A DNA stretch of 5,373 nt. Origin: JBBSIN01 sp038232055. GTDB taxonomy: Bacteria; Actinomycetota; Actinomycetes; JADGOV01. Every line of letters starts with the position of its first letter. Positions within the stretch are counted from its first letter, which is position 1. Positions 1-5,174 of the stretch are shown in pieces. The notes below the pieces were generated by a model. It did not search any database. It saw only the letters and a list, made by a program, of their open reading frames with translations, and was not told the DNA's origin. The position numbers and the translations under genes were made by a program. Where the stretch lies: NCBI GenBank assembly GCA_038232055.1, contig JBBSIN010000086.1:1-5373 (forward strand), given 5' to 3'.

Positions 1-152
1 CGCCAGACGACCGCCATGAGGAGCGCGGACATCTGCTCCTCGGCCACCTCGCCGCGGGTGTAGGCGTCGATCACCCAGTCGGCCTGCGCGTCCGACAGCG
101 TGCCGCCGTCCCGCTTGGTGCGGATCACGTCCACCACGTCGTACGCCGTCAC
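1..152 (-). CDS. deoA: Thymidine (pyrimidine-nucleoside) phosphorylase, N-terminal part
   Basis: Partial gene: 50 codons are present and the rest lies beyond the left edge. The N-terminus, starting from GTG, reads VTAYDVVDVIRTKRDGG and continues with LSDAQADWVIDAYTRGEVAEEQMSALLM. This is the typical opening helical domain of thymidine/pyrimidine-nucleoside phosphorylases (glycosyltransferase family 3 N-terminal fold). The family phosphorolyses thymidine, deoxyuridine and sometimes uridine to the base plus (deoxy)ribose-1-phosphate in the cytoplasm. The phosphate- and nucleoside-binding loops fall outside the window, so catalytic residues cannot be checked. The GTG start overlaps the TGA stop of the cytidine deaminase gene by 4 bp (GTGA), which points to translational coupling. 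A cdd-deoA pair is a common actinobacterial arrangement and fits conversion of deoxycytidine to deoxyuridine followed by phosphorolysis. Assignment is confident; substrate preference is not determined. Confidence 0.9.
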   Translation of the reverse strand, partial: MTAYDVVDVIRTKRDGGTLSDAQADWVIDAYTRGEVAEEQMSALLMAVVW

Positions 153-538
153 GGCAGGTCCACCGCGTCGAAGGCCCGGGGTAGCAGCTCGCGCAGGGGC
201 AACGGGCCATCCTCGCTTGCTACCAGCAGCTCCGGCCCGCCGGCCTCCCACAACAGCTGCCGGCACCGGCCGCAGGGCATCGTCAGCCTGCGGTCCTCTC
301 CGGCCACGCACGAGAGGGCGACCAGCCGGCCGCCACCGCCGGCATGCAGCGCCGACACCACGCCGCACTCGGCGCACAGCGTGAGCCCGTACGACGCGTT
401 CTCGACGTTGCAGCCGGTGACCACACGGCCGTCGTCCACCAGGGCCGCGGCCCCGACTTGGAACCGGGAGTACGGCACATACGCCCGCTCAGCCATGGCG
501 ACGGCCGCCGCCCGCAGCGCCGCCCAGTCCACGGTCAT
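149..538 (-). CDS. cdd: Cytidine deaminase, tetrameric zinc type
   Basis: A 129-residue protein, the usual length of homotetrameric cytidine deaminases. It hydrolytically deaminates cytidine and deoxycytidine to uridine and deoxyuridine in the cytoplasm. The substrate-binding segment CNVENASYGLTLCAE holds Asn44 and Glu46, the zinc ligand Cys55 and the catalytic proton shuttle Glu57. The second zinc segment PCGRCRQ supplies Cys89 and Cys92. The N-terminal YVPYSRFQVGAA is also family-typical. The frame opens nine codons earlier at a GTG (565). The ATG at 538 is preferred because it follows an AAGGGAG ribosome-binding site at a suitable distance and gives the usual N-terminus (MTVDWAAL). The 3' end overlaps deoA by GTGA. 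A decayed kinase remnant lies directly upstream. The gene is probably co-transcribed with the whole minus-strand cluster. Function is near certain. Confidence 0.95.
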   Translation of the reverse strand: MTVDWAALRAAAVAMAERAYVPYSRFQVGAAALVDDGRVVTGCNVENASYGLTLCAECGVVSALHAGGGGRLVALSCVAGEDRRLTMPCGRCRQLLWEAGGPELLVASEDGPLPLRELLPRAFDAVDLP

Positions 539-682
539 TCTCCCTTGTCTCAGCGCGAGCCGCACACGCTAGTCCTGCGGCTACGGGGCCGGTCCCGTTC
601 CCGGCACAGCGGACAGCGCGACGTCGTCCATCGTCATCCCGCCGAGCACGACGATGGTGGGTTCGGGGGCGTCCGGTTTCAC
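539..682 (-). pseudogene. Remnant of a second PfkB-family sugar kinase
   Basis: A short reading frame starts at GTG (682), overlapping the kinase stop by 4 bp, and ends at TAG (583-581) after 33 codons. Its sequence includes PEPTIVVLGGMTMDDVALSA. This lines up without gaps with residues 1-25 of the intact upstream kinase (RPSIVVVGSTMIDMVAYLA), sharing Pro, IVV, Gly, Asp, VA and Ala at equal positions. The stretch just after, read in another frame from 584, gives VAAGLACAARAETREN. This matches the kinase C-terminal segment AAVGCACASLSVTRHG at 7 of 16 positions. I infer that a second PfkB gene once stood here and lost about 250 internal codons, leaving both ends out of frame. The ATP and substrate sites are missing, so no kinase activity is expected. 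A short functional coupling peptide or chance similarity is possible but less likely. Confidence 0.6.
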
Positions 683-1635
683 TCGTCGCGGCTGGACAGT
701 CGACGCAGGAGATCGGCCGCCTCCCGGCGTACGGCGAAGGACGTCTGGGTTCCGTGCCGGGTGACGCTCAAGGAGGCGCAGGCGCAGCCGACCGCAGCTG
801 CCTGCGGCGCCCCGGACCCGGTCGCCAGTCCGTAGCAGAAGGCGGCGACGAATGCGTCGCCGGCACCGGTGGTGTCGACAGCGTCGACCGCGGGGGCCGG
901 GATCCGTACGACGTCCTCGGCGTTCTCGCAGACCGCCGCCCCCCGCTCGCCCAAGGTCACAGCCAGCCGCAACCCCGTCTCGGCGGCTACGGCCGAGATC
1001 GTCGCGTCGTCCACGGAACTCGCCACGACGCCACAGGCGGCTGCCACGGCGAGGAACTCCACCTCGTTCGGCGTCAGCCAGTCGGTCACCGCCTGCAGCT
1101 GCGGGTCGAGCGGAACCGCGGGTGCGGGGTTGAGCACGGTGATCGCTCCCCGCTCCCTGGCGGCCGCGAAACCGGCTGCGGTGCCGGGCTGGGGGACCTC
1201 GAGCTGCCCGAGCACGAGGTCCACGCGGTCGGCGCCGGAGACGGCCCCGCGCGCCTGCTCGGGGGTCAACGAGTCGTTCGCGCCCGGTACGACGACGATG
1301 CGGTTGTCACCGTTGGGCTCGACCCAGATGAACGCAACGCCGGTCGCCGCACCGGGCGAGCGAGTGACGTGCCGCACGCCGATGCCCTCGCGGCCGAAGT
1401 TCTCGAGCGTGAGGTCCCCCAGCGTGTCATCGCCCAGGCAGTTGACCATCGCGACGGTCGCTCCCAGCCGGCTCGCCATCACGGCCTGGTTCGCGCCCTT
1501 GCCGCCGAAGCCCTGGACGAACCGGGTGCCGAACAACGTCTCCCCTCGCGCGGGAACGCGGGCCAGGTAGGCGACCATGTCGATCATGGTGCTGCCGACC
1601 ACGACGATCGACGGCCGCCCGGCCGGGTCGCTCAT
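679..1635 (-). CDS. Ribokinase-family (PfkB) sugar kinase, deoxyribokinase-like
   Basis: A 318-residue cytoplasmic kinase of ribokinase length that would phosphorylate a free pentose at O5 using ATP. Visible motifs in order: the N-terminal strand IVVVGSTMIDM (10-20) with sugar-binding Asp19; GFGGKGANQAV (42-52), the PfkB signature 1 region; QLEVP with Glu146; LNPAPA (168-173); LTPNEVE (187-193); VTLGERGA (226-233), an ATP-site motif; and DTTGAGDAF (254-262), signature 2 with the anion hole and catalytic base Asp260. E. coli ribokinase has Asn two residues before the sugar-binding Asp; here that position is Met17. GSTMID instead resembles GSNMVD, which I recall from Salmonella deoxyribokinase DeoK, so 2-deoxyribose is a likely substrate. 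This specificity is inferred. The ATG overlaps the upstream nucleoside hydrolase stop (ATGA), coupling release of the sugar with its phosphorylation. The frame stays open far upstream, but only this start gives a PfkB N-terminus. Confidence 0.9.
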   Translation of the reverse strand: MSDPAGRPSIVVVGSTMIDMVAYLARVPARGETLFGTRFVQGFGGKGANQAVMASRLGATVAMVNCLGDDTLGDLTLENFGREGIGVRHVTRSPGAATGVAFIWVEPNGDNRIVVVPGANDSLTPEQARGAVSGADRVDLVLGQLEVPQPGTAAGFAAARERGAITVLNPAPAVPLDPQLQAVTDWLTPNEVEFLAVAAACGVVASSVDDATISAVAAETGLRLAVTLGERGAAVCENAEDVVRIPAPAVDAVDTTGAGDAFVAAFCYGLATGSGAPQAAAVGCACASLSVTRHGTQTSFAVRREAADLLRRLSSRDE

Positions 1636-2582
1636 GCCGGTGGCCGGACGAGGGACTGCACGAGATCGTCGAGGAAGCGCTCGCCATCCACCTGCATCGC
1701 AACGTGAACCGGCCGGCGGCCCTCTGAGCCGTCCGCGGGGTAGCCACGCAGGTCGGCCAGCGTGGCCCCGCGGCTGTGCTGACCGTGAAGCTCCACGTGG
1801 ATGGCCATGTCCACGCACCCGACGTACGACGGATCGAGCACCACCGCGGCGGCGAGCGGGTCGTGCATCGCCGACGCCCGCTCCCCCAGGTACGACTCGT
1901 AGGCGTCGAGATAGTGCTGCAGGATCGCGGTGGCGAACTCGGCGCTGGGCGTGGCCGCGGCCGCCAGCTGCTTCAGCCGCTCTCCGCGAAGCACGGCCTG
2001 CATGGTCACGTCGAGTCCGACGAGCGTGAGGTCCCAGCCCGTCGACAACACCAGGTCGGCGGCCTCGGGGTCGTGCCAGATGTTGGCTTCGCTCTGTGGC
2101 GTGGCGTTGCCGGGACAGGAGACCGCCCCACCCATCACGACCACGCTGCGCAGGAGGTGCGGCAGCTCCGGCTCGAGGAGCAGCGCAAGGGCGAGGTTGG
2201 TCAGCGGCCCGGTGGCGATGACGGTCAGCTCGCCGGGGCTCTCGCGGGCCAGTCGGACCAGCTGACCCGCGGCTGCCTCGGTTGAAGGGTGCCCGGCTGG
2301 CTGGCCGAACCCGACGTCGCCCAGGCCGTCGCCGCCGTGCACGTCGGCCGAGACCGAGAGCGGCTGGGCGAGCGGTCGCCGTGCTCCGACTGCCACCGGG
2401 CACGGCGGCATCCCGGCTCGCTCGAGGGTCAGCAGAGTGTTGCGCGCCGCCTGGTCGGCGGTGCAGTTGCCGTGCACGGTGCCGATCGCGACGATGTCGG
2501 CGTCCTGCCGCCCCAGGTAGAGCAGCATGATCGCATCGTCGATGCCCGTGTCGACATCAAGCAGTAGTCGCGGCCGTGTCAT
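1632..2582 (-). CDS. Inosine-uridine-preferring-type nucleoside hydrolase
   Basis: A 316-residue member of the calcium-dependent nucleoside hydrolase family, which cleaves the N-glycosidic bond of nucleosides to free base and sugar. The hallmark N-terminal DVDTGIDDA (9-17) supplies the calcium-binding and catalytic Asp cluster. Asn39 lies in VHGN. TGPLTNLAL (124-132) is followed by MGG (150-152). SEANIWHDPEAA (164-175) carries Glu166 and Asn168, which contact the sugar. AMHDP (238-242) carries His240, the leaving-group acid, and Asp241, the last calcium ligand. All expected residues are present and their spacing matches the roughly 314-residue Crithidia enzyme. The ATG at 2582 is preferred over a start 14 codons earlier because it puts DVDTGIDD at the usual place and follows a GGGGGAG ribosome-binding site. 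The gene begins inside the deoxyribosyltransferase gene (26-bp overlap) and its stop overlaps the kinase start. Which nucleosides and which sugar it accepts cannot be told from the sequence. Confidence 0.93.
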   Translation of the reverse strand: MTRPRLLLDVDTGIDDAIMLLYLGRQDADIVAIGTVHGNCTADQAARNTLLTLERAGMPPCPVAVGARRPLAQPLSVSADVHGGDGLGDVGFGQPAGHPSTEAAAGQLVRLARESPGELTVIATGPLTNLALALLLEPELPHLLRSVVVMGGAVSCPGNATPQSEANIWHDPEAADLVLSTGWDLTLVGLDVTMQAVLRGERLKQLAAAATPSAEFATAILQHYLDAYESYLGERASAMHDPLAAAVVLDPSYVGCVDMAIHVELHGQHSRGATLADLRGYPADGSEGRRPVHVAMQVDGERFLDDLVQSLVRPPA

Positions 2583-3039
2583 CGAGCTCCCCCCGCCACT
2601 GTTCGAGGATCGCCAAGACCTCATCGAGATCGGTGCAGACCTGGCCGATCTCCTCGATGCAGCCCTGCACGTAGAGGTTGAGGCTGCGTCCCTCCTTCGG
2701 GCGGCCGGGTGCCTGCATGCTGCGGGAGTCGGTGAGCAGGCCTACGACGCCCTTCTTCGTCGGGTCCCCGCTCCGTTTCATCCCGTAGAACACGCCGATC
2801 TCGCATGCCGTGCCGTCGTCGACCATCGGCCCGTCCAGCAGCGCCACCACGGCGTTGGCCGGAAACAGGCCCTCGCCGTCCTTGGTGAAGACGGCCGCCG
2901 CCGTCACTTCGCCGGCTGGCAGCGAGTTTTCGTGTGGCACGAACACCTCGATGCCTTGGGCCCGGATCCGCGCCGCGCAATTTGCGATGAAGCCCCGCTC
3001 GTACGGCGTGAACAGCGGGCCGGCGAAGTAGATGCGCAT
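2557..3039 (-). CDS. Nucleoside 2-deoxyribosyltransferase family protein
   Basis: A 160-residue protein of the nucleoside 2-deoxyribosyltransferase fold. Relatives swap the base on 2'-deoxynucleosides through a covalent glycosyl-enzyme intermediate; some relatives instead hydrolyse nucleotide N-glycosidic bonds. The N-terminal MRIYFAGPLFTPYERGF is the family's first strand and loop. VFVPHENSL (32-40) follows. VVALLDG (64-70) leads into MVDDGTACEIGVFYG (72-86), whose Asp74, Asp75 and Glu80 match the active-site acidic residues; Glu80 is the predicted nucleophile. SLNLYVQG (119-126) matches the C-terminal Asn motif that reaches a neighbouring subunit in lactobacillal enzymes. The ATG at 3039 has a GGGAGA ribosome-binding site about 7 bases upstream. 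The gene lies 68 bp after the SIS gene and overlaps the nucleoside hydrolase by 26 bp. Transferase and hydrolase activity cannot be told apart by eye, but the neighbouring deoxyribokinase-like gene supports a 2-deoxyribose role. Confidence 0.87.
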   Translation of the reverse strand: MRIYFAGPLFTPYERGFIANCAARIRAQGIEVFVPHENSLPAGEVTAAAVFTKDGEGLFPANAVVALLDGPMVDDGTACEIGVFYGMKRSGDPTKKGVVGLLTDSRSMQAPGRPKEGRSLNLYVQGCIEEIGQVCTDLDEVLAILEQWRGELDDTAATTA

Positions 3040-3107
3040 CGGAGGTTCTCCCGGTGGATTGAGTAACCGCGGGCGGTGCGAAGGGCGACGTGGGGCCGGG
3101 AGGTGCG
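3040..3107 (-). promoter_or_regulatory. Intergenic spacer with a stem that could mask the next ribosome-binding site
   Basis: This 68-bp gap is the only sizeable non-coding spacer between intact genes of the minus-strand run. In the transcript, CTCCCGG (from 3102-3096) is followed 41 bases later by its exact complement CCGGGAG (from 3054-3048). The second arm contains the GGGAG ribosome-binding site of the deoxyribosyltransferase gene. A 7-bp, nearly all-GC helix could therefore hide that site. The stem does not extend further and there is no run of T after it, so a terminator is not supported. In DNA this GC-rich a 7-bp match may be chance. Confidence 0.25.
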
Positions 3108-3875
3108 TCAGCCCGGCGGATGCGTACGGGAGAGCGAACGCTCGTAGGCGTCGTACACCTTGCGGTACGCCACCGTCTCGCCGGCCTCGGCGCGCACCGA
3201 CTGCACGAGCTCGTAGCCGCTGTCGGCCAGCCGCTGCGCCGTCCGAGCTACGACGGCGAGACCCGCGGCCATGGCGAGAACCGTCGTTACGGCGCCTACC
3301 GGCTCTGCCAGCCCATCGACGTCGACCAACGCCTCGCCCCGCGGGGCATGCGTGTCGATGGTCAAGTCCACCAGGTCCGCCAGCTTCTTGCCACTGCTGT
3401 GCCGCGGTCGTGCGCCGGCGGTCTCCGAAGAGGAGATCGCCACCACCGTCAGGCCGGCGTCCCGGGCGTAGCGCGCAGCGTCCACCACGACGGCGCTGGT
3501 GCCACCGTGGGAGAAGACCAGCAGGACGTCCCCGGCGCGGAGGTGCTGGCCGTCGAGCAGGACGTCGGCGTAGCCCTCGGTGTTCTGGAGGAAGAGCATC
3601 TCCGGTACGCCGAACGAACCCAGCACGTTGAACCACAGCAGCCTCGGGTCGACGATCGGGTGCAGCCCCACGAAGCTGCCGTACCGCGGGAATATCTCCA
3701 GAGCGGGCAGCATCGAGTGCCCGCTGCCGAAGATGTGGACCAGCCCGCCACCGCGGATGGATGCCGCCATCAGTTCGGAGGCCCGCTCGATCTGCCGATT
3801 CTGCTCGGTGCGGATTCGGTCGAGCAGCGCTCCGAGAGCTTCCAGGTACGCCGTGGCGGCCGAGGGCGCGGTCAC
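3108..3875 (-). CDS. SIS-domain phosphosugar-binding protein, UPF0309 type
   Basis: A 255-residue single-SIS protein. The SIS fold binds phosphorylated sugars and serves isomerases and sugar-phosphate regulators. Residues 10-40 form an N-terminal helix pair (YLEALGALLDRIRTEQ). VHIFGSGHSM (46-55) is the first phosphosugar loop. VLLVFSHGGTSAVVVDAA (117-134) holds the Ser/Thr-rich second loop. RHSSGKKLADLVDL (158-171) is a segment typical of the UPF0309 group. GAVTTVLAMAAGLAVVA (194-210) is a hydrophobic helix. There is no helix-turn-helix domain, so an RpiR-type regulator is excluded. The frame extends 15 codons upstream, but the GTG at 3875 overlaps the preceding stop by GTGA and gives the usual family N-terminus. 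Its reaction is unknown. Relatives are annotated only as SIS or phosphosugar isomerase-like proteins. Coupling to the double-SIS gene suggests they act on the same sugar phosphate. Confidence 0.85.
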   Translation of the reverse strand: MTAPSAATAYLEALGALLDRIRTEQNRQIERASELMAASIRGGGLVHIFGSGHSMLPALEIFPRYGSFVGLHPIVDPRLLWFNVLGSFGVPEMLFLQNTEGYADVLLDGQHLRAGDVLLVFSHGGTSAVVVDAARYARDAGLTVVAISSSETAGARPRHSSGKKLADLVDLTIDTHAPRGEALVDVDGLAEPVGAVTTVLAMAAGLAVVARTAQRLADSGYELVQSVRAEAGETVAYRKVYDAYERSLSRTHPPG

Positions 3876-4996
3876 CTCGCGGTCCCGGCCGCCGCGTCGT
3901 GGCGGTACTCGTCGCGCCATTGCCGGGAGTCGTCGATCAGGGGACGGTTGACCTCCTTGTTGGCGACGAGGTCAGGGTCCTGGCCCCGGCTGAGAGCGAC
4001 GCGCAGCGCGAGCCACTGCAACGGAACTGCCGCCAGGAAAGGCAGCTCCTCCTCGGTCATCCCCGGGAGCCGCACCGCCGCCGTGCACCGGCCTGCCAGC
4101 TCGTCGTCGTCGGTGATGGCCAGGACGCTGGCCCGTAGCCTCGCCACGCCCTCGGCCAGCTCCAGTGCGCGCGACAGAGCCCGACCCCGCGGGCAGACGA
4201 TGACGACGGTGCTGCCGGCCCGCACGGTGAAGATCTCGCAGTGGATCATCTGCTCGAGCTCGCTCCCGTGCGCTGGCACGGTCGCAGCCTCGTACATCTT
4301 GGCCATCCCGTACTGCGCGGTTGCATAACCCAGTCCCGCACCCGTGAAGACCCAGTGGTCGCCGGTCAGAAGCCCGCCGTCAATGGCGTCGACCTGCGAG
4401 CGCGCATCCTGCAGGAAAGCCTGAACGGCGCCGGCCGGCACGACGGGGCGGGCGGCCCCTCGGCCGGCCGCAGCGCTGAGGCGCTCGGCGAGCATGCGCA
4501 TCAGCGCCGACACCGCCTGGAAGCTCGCGGTGCGGCAGTTGGACCGCTCGTCGTGGACGGAGTTGTCGATCCAGGTGTCGGCGGTCGCAACCAGCTCGGA
4601 GTCGGCGTTCGCCGTAACTGCGACCACGTACGCGCCGCGGGAGCGAGCGGCGCGAGCCGCTTCGACCACTCGCGCGGTGCTTCCCGAGTGCGAGACAGCC
4701 AGCACGACCGAGCGCGGTGTGAGCGCCTCGTACAGGTAGCGCGAGAGCTCCATGGCCGGCACCGCGCGGAGGCGCCGTCCGGCCAGTCGGGCGAACCACA
4801 CCTCCGCGCACAGGCCGGCGAAGAGGCTGTCCCCGCACCCCGTCACGACCCAGTCGTCGGCGCCCCTGCTCTCCGCCTCACGTACGACGCCGTCGACCGG
4901 TCCGGCAAGGACCTCGGTCGCGCGGCGCAGCACCTCACCCTGCCGCGGGATCTCCCGCTCCAGCCACGACGTGGGCGTGGCGGCGATTGTGGTCAC
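3872..4996 (-). CDS. Double-SIS sugar-phosphate isomerase/deaminase-like protein
   Basis: A 374-residue protein with two SIS domains, like the isomerase half of GlmS and the stand-alone AgaS and FrlB enzymes. The first SIS domain has VVTGCGDSLFAG (50-61) and VLAVSHSGSTARVVEAA (98-114). The second has WVFTGAGLGYATAQYG (215-230) and the HGSELEQMIHCE segment (243-254), which lies where GlmS has its GELKHGP motif with catalytic Glu; Glu246 or Glu248 and His252 are candidates. DPDLVANKEV (340-349) resembles the GlmS C-terminal tail with its active-site Lys, here Lys347. There is no glutamine amidotransferase domain, so it cannot be a glucosamine-6-phosphate synthase. An isomerase, amino-sugar-phosphate deaminase or deglycase is plausible, substrate unknown. 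The GTG start is the first usable start in this frame; its ribosome-binding site is weak (GAGGGG about 11 bases upstream). It heads the minus-strand operon and overlaps the next SIS gene by GTGA. Confidence 0.85.
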   Translation of the reverse strand: MTTIAATPTSWLEREIPRQGEVLRRATEVLAGPVDGVVREAESRGADDWVVTGCGDSLFAGLCAEVWFARLAGRRLRAVPAMELSRYLYEALTPRSVVLAVSHSGSTARVVEAARAARSRGAYVVAVTANADSELVATADTWIDNSVHDERSNCRTASFQAVSALMRMLAERLSAAAGRGAARPVVPAGAVQAFLQDARSQVDAIDGGLLTGDHWVFTGAGLGYATAQYGMAKMYEAATVPAHGSELEQMIHCEIFTVRAGSTVVIVCPRGRALSRALELAEGVARLRASVLAITDDDELAGRCTAAVRLPGMTEEELPFLAAVPLQWLALRVALSRGQDPDLVANKEVNRPLIDDSRQWRDEYRHDAAAGTAR

Positions 4997-5020
4997 CCGT
5001 TGGCACGCCCCTCGATCGGC

Positions 5021-5060
5021 GACCGCGAGGTTCAGTTGTTGACCGCGAGGTCGGGTTGAG
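5021..5060 (+). repeat. 20-bp tandem direct repeat, two copies
   Basis: Copy one (5021-5040) and copy two (5041-5060) abut exactly. Both read GACCGCGAGGT, then three differing bases, then GTTG, matching at 15 of 20 positions. The core CCGCGAG recurs at 5073-5079. Each copy starts with GACC, and the second also ends its core with GGTC, making the imperfect dyad GACC-GCGA-GGTC (5041-5052). A 20-bp period is about two helical turns, which would place two bound proteins on the same DNA face. The pair ends 24 bp before the double-SIS start codon, so a bound repressor could block that promoter or its early transcript. The operator role is inferred. Confidence 0.6.
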
Positions 5061-5080
5061 ATCGGAGGCTACCCGCGAGT

Positions 5081-5105
5081 CGCCGTACGGCGTCCGGGGA
5101 TCCCC
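5081..5105. promoter_or_regulatory. Two adjacent short perfect palindromes
   Basis: CGCCGTACGGCG (5081-5092) is a perfect 12-bp palindrome. GGGGATCCCC (5096-5105) is a perfect 10-bp palindrome three bases further on. Both sit midway between the divergent genes, where a dimeric regulator would be expected to bind. Neither is followed by a T-run, so they are not terminators. Neither matches a consensus that I can name with confidence, and short GC-rich palindromes arise easily by chance. Confidence 0.35.
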
Positions 5106-5174
5106 AGGTCAACCCCAGAGCATTACGTTCGTCCGCGCCGACTTCCTCGGCTTCGCGATTGAAAGGCGGGCTCG

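Larger units (their letters stand above)
4997..5174. promoter_or_regulatory. Divergent intergenic control region
   Basis: These 178 bp separate the minus-strand operon from the plus-strand nucleoside hydrolase, so both promoters must lie here or further out. I see no gene. No convincing -35/-10 pair is visible. The best -10 candidates are TACGTT (5124-5129, plus strand) and TAGCCT (5071-5066, minus strand), both TAnnnT but without a matching -35 box. The region holds a 20-bp tandem repeat (5021-5060), a further CCGCGAG at 5073-5079, and two palindromes at 5081-5092 and 5096-5105. This density of symmetric elements suggests a shared operator controlling both directions. No regulator gene is in the window. 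Confidence 0.6.

Noticed and set aside
539..565. Nine-residue N-terminal extension of cytidine deaminase from a GTG
   Set aside because: The ATG at 538 has a good AAGGGAG ribosome-binding site and gives the usual family N-terminus; the upstream bases are better explained as the kinase remnant.
581..682. Sequencing error in an otherwise intact second kinase
   Set aside because: Only about 140 bp separate the two intact genes, while a PfkB kinase needs roughly 900 bp, so no single-base error could restore it.
679..2403. A 574-codon frame running from the kinase far upstream on the minus strand
   Set aside because: Only the last 318 codons resemble a protein family. The upstream part is an Arg/Ala-rich shadow of the nucleoside hydrolase in another frame, and the kinase has its own ATG in an ATGA overlap.
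679..2582. Pseudouridine breakdown module (PfkB kinase plus glycosidase)
   Set aside because: The glycosidase is a clear calcium-dependent nucleoside hydrolase, not a PsuG-type pseudouridine-5'-phosphate glycosidase, and the kinase has ribokinase/deoxyribokinase motifs.
3108..3875. RpiR-type sugar-phosphate-responsive regulator
   Set aside because: The protein has a SIS domain but its N-terminus is a short helix pair with no room for a helix-turn-helix DNA-binding domain.
3090..4328. A 412-codon plus-strand frame opposite the two SIS genes
   Set aside because: It lies antisense to two well-supported genes, shows no recognisable domain, and its His/Arg/Gly-rich composition is typical of antisense frames in high-GC DNA.
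5021..5060. CRISPR array or replication iterons
   Set aside because: Only two abutting 20-bp copies with no spacers, no cas or replication genes nearby, and placement between divergent metabolic genes fits an operator better.
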